From Betaproteobacteria bacterium UBA931 (GTDB lineage: Bacteria; Pseudomonadota; Gammaproteobacteria; Burkholderiales; Casimicrobiaceae), in NCBI GenBank assembly GCA_002293615.1, contig DBDN01000024.1, positions 2,599 to 14,875 on the forward strand: DNA of 12,277 nt, in the 5' to 3' direction. The notes under the pieces are model-generated. The model saw nothing but the letters and a program-made list of their open reading frames with translations, did no database searches and was not told the origin of the DNA. Below are positions 1 through 6,698 of this stretch, in pieces. Position 1 is the stretch's first letter; every line of letters starts with the position of its first letter. A program made the position numbers and the translations under genes.

Positions 1-392
1 GTGGTTATTCCGTATTGCGGCAAAGTATTCACAAGCAGATTATACGTGCCTCCGTAAATGGTTGCGGCTGACACAATATGATCTCCCGCACGAACAATAT
101 TTTGAAACGAATACGTGATGGCGGCCGCACCGGAGGCGACGGCCAATCCGGCAACACCCCCCTCCAAAACAGCTACGCGTTCTTCAAAAACACCCTGCGT
201 AGGATTGGTCAACCGGCCGTAAATGTTCCCCGCATCCGTCAGGTCGAAGCGGGCAGCCGCATGAGCCGAATCACGAAATACGTACGAAGTTGTCTGATAA
301 ACAGGCACTGCCCGCGCTCCGGTAGCCGGGTCAGGTTGTTCCTGTCCGACATGAAGCTGTAATGTTTCAAAATGTAATTTACTCTTTTCCAT
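1..392 (-). CDS. metY: O-acetylhomoserine sulfhydrylase-type PLP enzyme (partial, N-terminal 130 residues)
   Basis: This is the N-terminal part of a Cys/Met-metabolism PLP-dependent enzyme; it runs off the left edge. Translating the minus strand from the ATG at 392 gives 130 residues with family motifs: the early segment around residues 9-16 (ETLQLHVG), RAVPVYQTTSYVF at 27-39, YGRLTNPT at 58-65, and the glycine-rich AVASGAAAI stretch at 84-92. It then reaches GDHIV and the substrate-side YGGTYNL segment. The PLP lysine lies beyond the window. Known members condense O-acetylhomoserine with sulfide to make homocysteine in the cytoplasm. Cystathionine gamma-synthase is the closest alternative, but the start fits the O-acetylhomoserine branch better. 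It is divergent from the Lrp-type gene across a 151-base gap, so that regulator may control it. It looks intact as far as can be seen. Confidence 0.85.
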   Translation of the reverse strand, partial: MEKSKLHFETLQLHVGQEQPDPATGARAVPVYQTTSYVFRDSAHAAARFDLTDAGNIYGRLTNPTQGVFEERVAVLEGGVAGLAVASGAAAITYSFQNIVRAGDHIVSAATIYGGTYNLLVNTLPQYGIT

Positions 393-410
393 AATCAACT
401 AATTTTCCGG

Positions 411-441
411 CAAAGTTATGTTTTCCGGAAATATCAAACAA
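411..441 (-). promoter_or_regulatory. Candidate Bacteroidetes promoter for metY
   Basis: On the minus strand, TAACTTTG (411-418) matches the Bacteroides -7 element TAnnTTTG. A TTG lies 20 bases upstream (439-441). A perfect 10-base palindrome, TTTCCGGAAA (422-431), sits inside the spacer and could be an operator. The implied leader is very short, about a dozen bases, which lowers confidence. Confidence 0.45.
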
Positions 442-446
442 TATAA

Positions 447-477
447 TTTGAAAATATGGAAAAGAAACCTAAATTTG
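447..477 (+). promoter_or_regulatory. Bacteroidetes-type promoter for the Lrp/AsnC gene
   Basis: TTTG at 447-450, a 19-base spacer and TAAATTTG at 470-477 match the Bacteroides consensus (TTTG, 19-21 bases, TAnnTTTG) exactly. The start codon follows after a leader of about 60 bases with no clear Shine-Dalgarno, as is common in this phylum. It does not look like a proteobacterial sigma70 promoter, so it may be weak if this DNA now lives in a proteobacterium. Confidence 0.65.
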
Positions 478-543
478 CAAATCAAATCAGCAAATATTTT
501 CCAATCAGAACAATAAATTAACCTCCTAAAAGAATTTTATTCT

Positions 544-1005
544 ATGGACACTTTAGACAAAACAGATCTGCAGATATTGCGAACATTGCAAAACAATTCC
601 AAACTGACAACCAAAGAGCTTGCAGCACAGGTTAACCTGTCTACAACCCCGGTATTCGAACGGCTTAAACGCCTGGAATCCGGAGGATATATCAAAAAAT
701 ATGTTGCTATACTGGACGCCGAAAAACTAAACTTCGGCTTCGTCGTATTCTGTAATGTCAAATTAAAAAGACTAAACCGTGATATTGCCGCAGCATTTAC
801 CCGTATCATACAAGATATTCCGGAAGTAGCCGAATGCTACAATATATCAGGCGAATATGATTACCTGCTGAAAATCCATGCCCCCGATATGAAATATTAT
901 CAGGAGTTCATACTGAATGTACTGGGTACAATCGACAGCCTCGGATCGTTAAGAAGCACCTTCGTCATGGCAGAAGTAAAACACAGCTATGGCATATCTA
1001 TCTGA
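544..1005 (+). CDS. Lrp/AsnC family transcriptional regulator
   Basis: This 153-residue protein has the normal length for an Lrp/AsnC regulator. The N-terminal winged helix-turn-helix covers about residues 4-60: LDKTDLQILRTLQNNS, then the recognition-helix region LSTTPVFERLKRLE and the GGYIKKY wing. The C-terminal RAM ligand-binding fold covers about 65-150. The GEYDYLLKI segment at 103-111 is the effector-sensing turn of the family. Such proteins form dimers, octamers or larger rings and respond to amino acids. It is divergent from metY, which suggests control of sulfur amino acid synthesis, and it probably regulates itself. The specific effector cannot be read from the sequence. The ATG at 544 begins the family's typical MDxLDxxDxxIL start. 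The frame is intact although the next two genes are broken. Confidence 0.9.
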   Translation: MDTLDKTDLQILRTLQNNSKLTTKELAAQVNLSTTPVFERLKRLESGGYIKKYVAILDAEKLNFGFVVFCNVKLKRLNRDIAAAFTRIIQDIPEVAECYNISGEYDYLLKIHAPDMKYYQEFILNVLGTIDSLGSLRSTFVMAEVKHSYGISI

Positions 1006-1037
1006 ATCAACTCTCAATACCGGATATAAAAAATAAT

Positions 1038-1232
1038 ATGGAAATAAAATCTCTTGACAAAACAGACTTTCATACGATCTACAAATCTTTTGAACAAGCT
1101 TTTGCCGGTTATGAAGTGTAACCGGATAAAATACAACTCCAAACCATACTAAAAAGAAGCGGTTTTAATCGCGGACTGTCATTCGCCGTATTTGAAGGAA
1201 ATGAAAGCTATTTAACACTAAAAACAGAATAA
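1038..1232 (+). pseudogene. GNAT-like acetyltransferase remnant
   Basis: The ATG at 1038 opens 27 codons (MEIKSLDKTDFHTIYKSFEQ and onward), then meets an in-frame TAA at 1119-1121. The same frame continues for 36 codons, including KRSGFNRGLSFAVFEGNE, and stops at 1230-1232. The start resembles the N-terminus of Bacteroidetes GNAT N-acetyltransferases, which normally run well over 200 residues. The acetyl-CoA-binding region is missing, so the gene carries both a nonsense change (possibly CAA to TAA) and a large deletion. The last residues may be the original C-terminus, giving the same start-and-end-kept pattern as the next pseudogene. Family assignment rests on N-terminal similarity only. It is 32 bases downstream of the Lrp-type gene and could once have been in its transcript. 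Confidence 0.6.
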
Positions 1233-1263
1233 ATCCCGATTTTTTAACGATAAAAATTTACAA

Positions 1264-1292
1264 TTGATAAAAATTATTATTTAATTTGTAAC
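1264..1292 (+). promoter_or_regulatory. Possible sigma70-like promoter upstream of perR remnant and katA
   Basis: TTGATA (1264-1269, five of six matches to TTGACA), a 17-base spacer and TGTAAC (1287-1292, four of six to TATAAT) could be read by a proteobacterial sigma70. The stretch is very AT-rich, so chance matches are likely. A Bacteroidetes -7 element here is imperfect (TTAATTTG at 1281-1288). If active, it would transcribe the regulator remnant and then katA. Confidence 0.25.
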
Positions 1293-1307
1293 ATAATCGT
1301 TTCAACA

Positions 1308-1494
1308 ATGAATACAGCAGAAAGAATCCGGTCGAAAGGAATAAAAGCTACCCCTCAAAGATTGCTTGTCTACGAGGTACAGGAAGAATTGGGTCATGCC
1401 CCGGTGGATGAGATTACAGAACGGACCATTCAAAGATCCGGACATTGAACAAGTATCCATTCAAATATTTGCAAAAAATAAATTTAAAAAGTAG
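1308..1494 (+). pseudogene. Fur/PerR-type regulator with internal deletion
   Basis: The ATG at 1308 opens a 46-codon frame starting MNTAERIRSKGIKATPQRLL, then VYEVQEELGHAPVDEITER. This is the start of the winged-helix domain of Fur/PerR regulators. The frame stops at 1446-1448. In another frame, a segment reading FKDPDIEQVSIQIFAKNKFK ends at TAG 1492-1494, seven bases before katA, and resembles a Fur-family C-terminus. The recognition helix, the histidine-rich metal sites and the cysteines in between are absent, so roughly two-thirds of a usual 130-150 residue protein has been lost by a frame-breaking deletion around 1415-1430. A PerR-like protein next to a catalase would normally repress it and release on peroxide. 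This remnant cannot do so. The C-terminal match is less certain than the N-terminal one. Confidence 0.75.
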
Positions 1495-1500
1495 TCTATC

Positions 1501-2943
1501 ATGGAAAAGAAAAAAATGACAACAGAATCCGGCCGCCCTGTAGCGGACAATCAGAATTCACAGACTGCAGGACAACGCGGTCCAATGTTAATACAAGATC
1601 CTTGGTTTTTAGAAAAACTCGCGCATTTTGACCGTGAAGTAATTCCGGAACGCCGTATGCATGCCAAAGGATCCGGAGCTTATGGTACATTCACCGTAAC
1701 ACATGACATTACAAAGTACACCCGCGCTTCAATTTTTGCGAAGATCGGTAAAAAAACCGACTGTTTTGTCCGTTTTTCAACCGTTGCCGGTGAACGTGGC
1801 GCCGCCGATGCCGAACGGGATATCCGCGGTTTTGCCATGAAATTTTATACCGATGAAGGTAATTGGGATTTGGTCGGGAACAATACGCCTGTATTCTTTT
1901 TACGCGACCCGCTGAAATTTCCGGACTTGAACCACGCCGTGAAGCGCGACCCGCGCACCAATCTTCGCAGCGCCAATAACAACTGGGATTTCTGGACGCT
2001 TTTGCCCGAAGCATTGCATCAGGTAACCATTACCATGAGCGACCGGGGTATTCCCTATTCATACCGCCACATGCACGGTTTCGGTAGCCATACGTTCAGT
2101 TTTATCAATGCCAAAAACGAACGTTTCTGGGTCAAATTTCATTTGAAAACGCAGCAGGGCATTGAATGTTTGACCGACAAAGAGGCGGCCGAGATTATTG
2201 CGCATGATCGGGAAAGTTCGCAGCGTGATTTGTTTGATGCCATTGAGCGCAAAGATTTTCCGCGTTGGAAATTTTACGTCCAGGTTATCGCTGAGAAGGA
2301 TATCGGTAGGCTGCCGTATCATCCGTTCGACCTTACCAAGGTTTGGTTGCATAAAGACGCGCCTTTGATTGAAGTCGGTATGTTGGAATTGAATCGTAAT
2401 CCGGAAAACTATTTTTCTGATGTTGAACAAGCGGCTTTCAATCCGGCCAATGTGGTGCCGGGTATCGGTTTTTCACCCGACCGGATGCTGCAGGGACGTT
2501 TATTTTCCTACGGTGATGCGCATCGTTATCGCCTCGGTATTAATAGTCATCAGATTCCGGTCAATGCGCCGCGCTGTCCTTTTCATACCTATCATCGCGA
2601 TGGTGCGATGCGTATTGATGGCAATAACGGTAGCGCGGCCACTTATGAGCCAAACAGCCATGGCATATGGCAGGAACAGCCGGATTTTTCCGAGCCGCCG
2701 TTGGTCGTCGATATGGAGGCCGGGCGCTGGAATCATCGCAACGACGATGACGATTACTACAGTCAGCCCGCTGCGCTGTTTCGTTTACAAAGCGAAGAGC
2801 AAAAACAGCGTCTATTCAAAAACTTTGCCGCTGATTTACAGGGGGTATCCGAACCGATTGTGCGCAAGGTATTTGTTCATTTACAGAAAATCGATGCAAA
2901 CTACGCCAAAGGTGTGGCTGATGCAATGGGAATGAAATTATAA
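1501..2943 (+). CDS. katA: Monofunctional heme catalase
   Basis: This cytoplasmic enzyme splits hydrogen peroxide into water and oxygen. At 480 residues it is a full-length small-subunit catalase. Key residues are present: catalytic His54 in RRMHAKGSG, Asn127 in VGNNTP, and the heme-ligand Tyr337 in RLFSYGDAHRYRLG. The conserved blocks FVRFSTVAGERGAADAERD (89-107) and YRHMHGFGSHTFS (188-200) are also intact. No signal peptide is visible. The ATG at 1501 is used; a second ATG at 1516 is possible, and no good ribosome site precedes either. It starts seven bases after the stop of the PerR-type remnant, which suggests an original perR-katA pair. Codon use changes along the gene: the first 60-80 codons look Bacteroidetes-like (GGA glycine, A-rich), the remainder like the genes to the right. 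The coding region may therefore be a mosaic or span a junction. The frame is unbroken. Confidence 0.95.
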   Translation: MEKKKMTTESGRPVADNQNSQTAGQRGPMLIQDPWFLEKLAHFDREVIPERRMHAKGSGAYGTFTVTHDITKYTRASIFAKIGKKTDCFVRFSTVAGERGAADAERDIRGFAMKFYTDEGNWDLVGNNTPVFFLRDPLKFPDLNHAVKRDPRTNLRSANNNWDFWTLLPEALHQVTITMSDRGIPYSYRHMHGFGSHTFSFINAKNERFWVKFHLKTQQGIECLTDKEAAEIIAHDRESSQRDLFDAIERKDFPRWKFYVQVIAEKDIGRLPYHPFDLTKVWLHKDAPLIEVGMLELNRNPENYFSDVEQAAFNPANVVPGIGFSPDRMLQGRLFSYGDAHRYRLGINSHQIPVNAPRCPFHTYHRDGAMRIDGNNGSAATYEPNSHGIWQEQPDFSEPPLVVDMEAGRWNHRNDDDDYYSQPAALFRLQSEEQKQRLFKNFAADLQGVSEPIVRKVFVHLQKIDANYAKGVADAMGMKL

Positions 2944-2963
2944 GTGCTCAAAATGGTCTTGAT

Positions 2964-2992
2964 AAAAACGCCGGCTTTTTGCTGGCGTTTTT
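2964..2992 (+). terminator. Intrinsic terminator after katA
   Basis: A 12-base stem (AAAAACGCCGGC with GCTGGCGTTTTT, one G-T wobble) closes a five-T loop and ends in a T run, 20 bases after the katA stop. The A run on the left arm means it could also work on the opposite strand. Confidence 0.85.
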
Positions 2993-3039
2993 ATATGTTC
3001 GTCATAAAAATAACGGTGGAATCGATTTGATATTATTCG

Positions 3040-3197
3040 TCTTTTTCTCGATACGGCAATGCCTGTCGATGATATCTGTACGCAACCAACAACCGTTCGG
3101 TTTGCGGTATGGCGGCGTGGCGGCGATTTCGATCGAAACGCAGGGGGCGCGGCTTATTTGTGTGCCGACGATAAGCAACAAAGTTTTCTCGGTTAGT
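3040..3197 (+). pseudogene. Remnant of a MenI/YdiI-like thioesterase gene
   Basis: This stretch is a decayed copy of the intact thioesterase gene at 6123-6548, same orientation. Positions 3150-3181 match 6328-6359 with three mismatches in 32 bases (protein segment AAYLCAD). Positions 3059-3070 match the ATMPVD-coding bases, and the QPFGL..GG..A.IET segment is readable in another frame. Relative to the intact gene, the remnant has a net gain of seven bases after the PVD codons and a net loss of four between IET and AAYLC, so the frame shifts twice. The active-region His of LLHGG reads as Tyr. Neither the gene start nor its 3' third is recognisable. It cannot encode a working enzyme. Confidence 0.8.
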
Positions 3198-3472
3198 CCG
3201 TATTGTTTTGCAGCGGCCTGAAGCGAGCAGCGTTCGGGGTCTTGCTTGGGCTAAATCGTACGCCTCCAAGCGAAAATATTGGTTTTTAGTTAAAGCGCTG
3301 CCCATCCTGTGGATGCTTCTTATAACCATATTAAATATTAACCATTTACAACACTCAATATGCGTGGATGCTGATGAAAAGGCGGCAGTTGCTTCAATAT
3401 TTTTTATTCCATGTTAATGTATGCCGAGTGGGCAGTTTCCCACGATTTTGTCGATGGTTATGAAAGGGAAAA
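3198..3472. other. Gene-free stretch before the DUF898 gene
   Basis: No convincing gene, RNA or repeat was found here. A 69-codon frame at 3208-3417 has no family resemblance, and one strongly hydrophobic run is not enough to call it. The 3' third of the thioesterase remnant should lie at its left end but is not recognisable. The promoter for the DUF898 gene is presumably here, but no clear -35/-10 pair stands out. AAAGGG at about 3463-3468 is the ribosome site for the gene at 3473. Confidence 0.5.
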
Positions 3473-4987
3473 ATGTCTGATATTCGCTATGCCGTACTTT
3501 TTCGTGGGCGTCTTGTACCTGGAGCTACGCCGGAACAGGTGAAATCGTCTTTCAGCGAATTGTTTGGATTGACGGGAGAAAAACTCGAACACCTTTTCAC
3601 GCAACCCAAAGTGGTATTAAAGCGTGATACTTCCGAAGAGGAGGCAAAACGGATCGCGCATAGTCTGCGTAATATCGGGATGGAGGTCGATCTTCATCGA
3701 TTGGAAAAGCAGGTGGTCATAACGCCGCCAAAGCAACCATCGCTCAGCCGGGGAGCGCCGCCCGCTAAAAAAGAGCGAATGGTCACTTCTAGGTCAGCAC
3801 AGTCAACAGAAGAGTCCGAATCGGCTGCCCAACCAAAAGGAAAGCCATCGGCGAGTCAAGATAAGGCGGCGTTTACATCGTCGCTTTCTCTGGTCGAAGA
3901 CGAACCGCCGCCGCAGGCGACGTCAGAGGCGGGCAATGCGGCAGGTTCCGGTGGTGTTTATAACAACGAATTTGCCGGCGCTTTTGACCGCCCTGTTTAT
4001 CTTGCGGCGAAAACGGAAGAGCGCCCGTTTGTTTTTACCGGTAAAGGGGGCGAATATTTCAGAATCTGGATCGTCAATGTTTTTCTGACGATTGTGACGT
4101 TAGGCGTTTATTCGGCATGGGCCAAAGTGCGTACCCAGCGGTATTTTTACGGCAATACGTTTCTTGATGACAGCAGTTTTGAATATCTGGCCGACCCGGT
4201 CAAAATTCTCAAAGGGCGGCTGATTGCGGCATTTTTTCTCATTGTTTATATAGGGTCGGACTATAGTTCATGGGCGCTGAATGCGGTGTGTTTCGCCGTC
4301 CTGATTTTGGTTACGCCGTGGATTGTGAGCAAGGCTCTGCGTTTTCGCAATCATAATTCGGCATGGCGCGGTATTCGTTTCAGTTTTGAAGGAGATGCCG
4401 GCGGTGCGGGATTGGCATATGTGATCTGGCCGGTGATATCGGCGCTCACATTATCGGCGTTGTTTCCGGTGGTCTTGCAGAGGCAAACACAATATGCGAT
4501 CGGGCAATCACGCTTTGGCGGGAAAGATTTTCAAAACCATGCTGAAATCCGTGATTTCTACACGGTATTTCTTCGACTTGTCGGTATTGTGATTCTTGGC
4601 GGCCTTATTGTAGGTTTTGTAAGCGCAATGATTCCCTCGTTGTCGTTTTTGTTGATTGGGGGCTTGTTTTTTTATGTTTTTGTCTATTATCGAGTTAATA
4701 CTACCAATTTGCGCTATGGAATGACAACGATCGGCAGTCATGCGTTTAATTCGAATTATGAGATCAAGTCATATGCTTTTCTGGTGTTGGTGAACTGGCT
4801 TTTGATCGTCTGTACGCTGGGTTTATTCTATCCTTTTGCCAAGGTCCGTTCCGCGCAGTATGCGGCGGATCATATCAGCTTAATGGTCGATGGCAATTTG
4901 GATGAATTTGTTGAAGATGTGCGCGATGATGTTTCGGCAGTTGGCGGCGAGGTTGGTGATCTTTTTGATTTCGATATTGGTTTTTAA
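3473..4987 (+). CDS. DUF898 (YjgN family) membrane protein with extra N-terminal domain
   Basis: This 504-residue protein has three parts. Residues 1-80 form a small soluble domain (ALFRGRLVPGATPEQVK, then FTQPKVVLKRDTSEEEAKRI) of the sort seen ahead of membrane domains in proteobacterial proteins. Residues 82-165 are a low-complexity linker rich in Ser, Pro, Glu, Lys and Ala. Residues 180-470 are the DUF898 domain, with hydrophobic segments near 197-215, 250-285, 313-335, 363-405 and 436-453. The family hallmark TLGxYxxxAKVRxxxY occurs twice (TLGVYSAWAKVRTQRY at 209-224 and TLGLFYPFAKVRSAQY at 448-463), consistent with an internal duplication. The C-terminal tail is acidic. The molecular role is unknown. 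The stop codon abuts the start of an M48 peptidase gene, and this pairing recurs in proteobacteria, suggesting joint work in envelope maintenance. AAAGGG supports the start. Confidence 0.88.
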   Translation: MSDIRYAVLFRGRLVPGATPEQVKSSFSELFGLTGEKLEHLFTQPKVVLKRDTSEEEAKRIAHSLRNIGMEVDLHRLEKQVVITPPKQPSLSRGAPPAKKERMVTSRSAQSTEESESAAQPKGKPSASQDKAAFTSSLSLVEDEPPPQATSEAGNAAGSGGVYNNEFAGAFDRPVYLAAKTEERPFVFTGKGGEYFRIWIVNVFLTIVTLGVYSAWAKVRTQRYFYGNTFLDDSSFEYLADPVKILKGRLIAAFFLIVYIGSDYSSWALNAVCFAVLILVTPWIVSKALRFRNHNSAWRGIRFSFEGDAGGAGLAYVIWPVISALTLSALFPVVLQRQTQYAIGQSRFGGKDFQNHAEIRDFYTVFLRLVGIVILGGLIVGFVSAMIPSLSFLLIGGLFFYVFVYYRVNTTNLRYGMTTIGSHAFNSNYEIKSYAFLVLVNWLLIVCTLGLFYPFAKVRSAQYAADHISLMVDGNLDEFVEDVRDDVSAVGGEVGDLFDFDIGF

Positions 4988-6082
4988 ATGATGCAAAAAA
5001 TTTCTGGTTTTTATTTTGTTAGCGGTACTTCGAAAAAACAGGAAGCTTTTTTGCTTTTTGACGATAAGGGTTTTCTGACGGTGACGCATCGGGACGGACG
5101 GCAGCTCGCCGGACCGGAAAGCCTTAAACAGGTATCTATTGCTTCGCGGCTTGGCAATACGCCGCGCATCGTTCGTTTTCCGGGCGATGGTATCTTTGAA
5201 ACAAGTGACAATGATGGGGTTGATGCGTGCTTAAAAAAAATTCGTCCGTATCATGCGTTGCTTCATATTCTGGAATCCAGACTGCGTTATGTCGTAATCG
5301 CTTTTTTAGCGACGATTATTTTTGTGTGGGCAAGTATTCAACACGGCATCCCCGCTTTGGCCGAGCGCGTGGCGCTGGCGATTCCGCCCGAAAGCAACCG
5401 CATGATTGGTCAGGGAGCGCTCGAATTGCTTGATAAATGGTATGTTGATGTCAGCGCGCTTCCTACAAAGCGTCAGGAAGAATTGCGCGGAAAGTTTTTT
5501 TCACTCATCAGTGACGCGGATAATATTCCGGTACGCGTTGAATTTCGTGACGCCAAGGATAGTTTTGGTGCCAATGCATTTGCATTGCCTGATGGCATGG
5601 TGGTGTTTACCGATCAGCTTGTCGGGCTGGCGGAAAGCGATGATGAGCTGATCGGTGTTTATGCTCATGAAGTTGGACATATTGTGCGTCGTCACTCCAT
5701 GCGCAATATTTTGCAAAGTTCGGCATTGGCCGTGGTCTTGGTGGCGGTAACCGGGGACATATCTTCGGTGCCTGCATTGGTTACCGCTGCGCCGACATTG
5801 ATCGTGCGATCCGGTTATTCGCGGGATTTTGAACGTGAGGCGGATCGTTTTGCCATACAGCAATTATTGCGGCACAACATGAATCCCATGCTTTTGGGCG
5901 AGATATTAATGCGTATGGAAAAGACGCGCCTATGTGTTGAGGGCGAGGCAGAGGGCAGCGAAGGCTGCCAAACAGGAAGAGAAAGCTGGATGGACTATTT
6001 ATCGACGCACCCTGGGACGGATGAACGGATGCGCCTGATTCAGGAGGAGATGTCTGCTTATCGCCGTACCGCAAGTCCGTAG
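4988..6082 (+). CDS. M48-family zinc metallopeptidase with N-terminal DUF7092-like domain
   Basis: The 364-residue protein begins with a small beta-rich region (about 1-85, ISGFYFVSGTSKKQEAFLL and onward) like DUF7092. A membrane segment follows at about 100-118. The M48 catalytic domain covers about 135-355. HEVGH at 227-231 supplies two zinc-binding histidines and the catalytic Glu228. FEREAD at 281-286 supplies the third ligand, probably Glu282. The late STHPGTDERM segment at 339-348 is typical of the family. A second hydrophobic stretch at 243-273 follows the active-site helix. The catalytic domain probably faces the periplasm. Related M48 enzymes (BepA, LoiP, HtpX) act in envelope protein quality control, but the substrate here is unknown. 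The ATG directly follows the DUF898 stop with no separate ribosome site, so translation is probably coupled. The ATG at 4991 is an alternative start. Confidence 0.92.
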   Translation: MMQKISGFYFVSGTSKKQEAFLLFDDKGFLTVTHRDGRQLAGPESLKQVSIASRLGNTPRIVRFPGDGIFETSDNDGVDACLKKIRPYHALLHILESRLRYVVIAFLATIIFVWASIQHGIPALAERVALAIPPESNRMIGQGALELLDKWYVDVSALPTKRQEELRGKFFSLISDADNIPVRVEFRDAKDSFGANAFALPDGMVVFTDQLVGLAESDDELIGVYAHEVGHIVRRHSMRNILQSSALAVVLVAVTGDISSVPALVTAAPTLIVRSGYSRDFEREADRFAIQQLLRHNMNPMLLGEILMRMEKTRLCVEGEAEGSEGCQTGRESWMDYLSTHPGTDERMRLIQEEMSAYRRTASP

Positions 6083-6122
6083 CGGGTATAAAATACAGGG
6101 CACCTTTGCTACGAGAGATGCG

Positions 6123-6548
6123 ATGATCTGGAAACGCCCGATTTTACTGAACGAACTCAATGGAGTATGCGCCGGTTCGCTGGTCGGCCATCTTGATATC
6201 AAGCTTACCCGACACGGGGACGATTTTATCGAGGCGACAATGCCGGTCGATACCCGTACGCGGCAACCATTCGGTTTGTTGCATGGCGGCGCGGCGGCGG
6301 CTTTGATCGAAACGCTGGGTTCCGTTGCGGCTTATTTGTGTGCCGATGAAAAACAACAAGTGGTGGGGTTGGAGCTAAACGTCAGTCACATGCAGGCGGT
6401 GACAAACGGCCAGGAGGTGCGCGGGGTTTGTCGGCCGCTCAGGATTGGCCGTCGTCATCAAGTGTGGGAAACGCGGATTTTCAATCAGAAAGATGAGCTG
6501 TGTTATGTGGGCAGATTAACCACGGCCACGTTGTCAGCGGAATCATAA
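6123..6548 (+). CDS. menI: Hotdog-fold acyl-CoA thioesterase, MenI/YdiI type
   Basis: At 141 residues this is a complete PaaI/YdiI hotdog thioesterase. It resembles remembered E. coli YdiI (MenI) along its whole length, including MIWKR at the start, EATMPVD at 37-43, QPFGLLHGG at 48-56, VVGLELN at 81-87 and GRRHQVWETRIF. Glu63, in LIETLGS, aligns with the catalytic glutamate of YdiI, and His54 lies in the LLHGG loop. YdiI hydrolyses 1,4-dihydroxy-2-naphthoyl-CoA in menaquinone synthesis. No other men gene is visible, so a broader acyl-CoA role is equally possible. It lies 40 bases after the M48 gene with GAGAG ahead of the ATG, so it may share that transcript. A broken copy sits at 3040-3197. 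Confidence 0.9.
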   Translation: MIWKRPILLNELNGVCAGSLVGHLDIKLTRHGDDFIEATMPVDTRTRQPFGLLHGGAAAALIETLGSVAAYLCADEKQQVVGLELNVSHMQAVTNGQEVRGVCRPLRIGRRHQVWETRIFNQKDELCYVGRLTTATLSAES

Positions 6549-6616
6549 AAAAGCAATTTTTTCACGCTAAAAACATGGCGATTGACTGAATTTTACGGCA
6601 AAACGAGGTTTTGTCT

Positions 6617-6645
6617 TTACAGAAAAACAGTGCTTGTTTATGATT
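6617..6645 (+). promoter_or_regulatory. Sigma70-type promoter for yceD-rpmF-plsX-fabH
   Basis: TTTACA (6617-6622) and TATGAT (6640-6645) each match the sigma70 consensus at five of six positions with the ideal 17-base spacing. They lie in the 150-base gap before yceD. Transcription would begin near 6652, giving a leader of about 47 bases. The leader contains a small hairpin at 6671-6684 (GCGAC, loop AAAT, GTCGC) just upstream of the weak ribosome site of yceD. Confidence 0.7.
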
Positions 6646-6698
6646 ACAAACCGGCAAAAAACAGCATATTGCGACAAATGTCGCGAGTCGTTTGAGCA

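Larger units (their letters stand above)
1..1700. other. Bacteroidetes-like DNA segment; right boundary approximate
   Basis: The segment is AT-rich, lacks Shine-Dalgarno sequences, has a consensus Bacteroidetes promoter at 447-477, and encodes proteins resembling Bacteroidetes families. Everything right of about 1750 has higher GC and proteobacterial gene content. Within katA, three of the first six glycine codons are GGA, against two of the remaining 25, which puts the compositional shift near 1690-1750. It could be a horizontally acquired segment or an assembly join. No repeat, integrase or tRNA marks the boundary. Confidence 0.6.

Noticed and set aside
78..362. 94-codon plus-strand frame
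   Set aside because: It lies opposite the metY start, whose translation matches a known enzyme family with clear motifs.
2420..2935. 171-codon plus-strand frame inside katA
   Set aside because: Out-of-frame shadow of the catalase; its composition is a by-product of the real frame.
2979..3221. 80-codon plus-strand frame
   Set aside because: It starts inside the katA terminator hairpin and covers the frameshifted thioesterase remnant; only its QPFGL to IET part has homology, so it is a fragment and not a gene.
3208..3417. 69-codon plus-strand frame with a hydrophobic middle
   Set aside because: No recognisable motif or convincing ribosome site, and it lies in a decayed gene-poor stretch.
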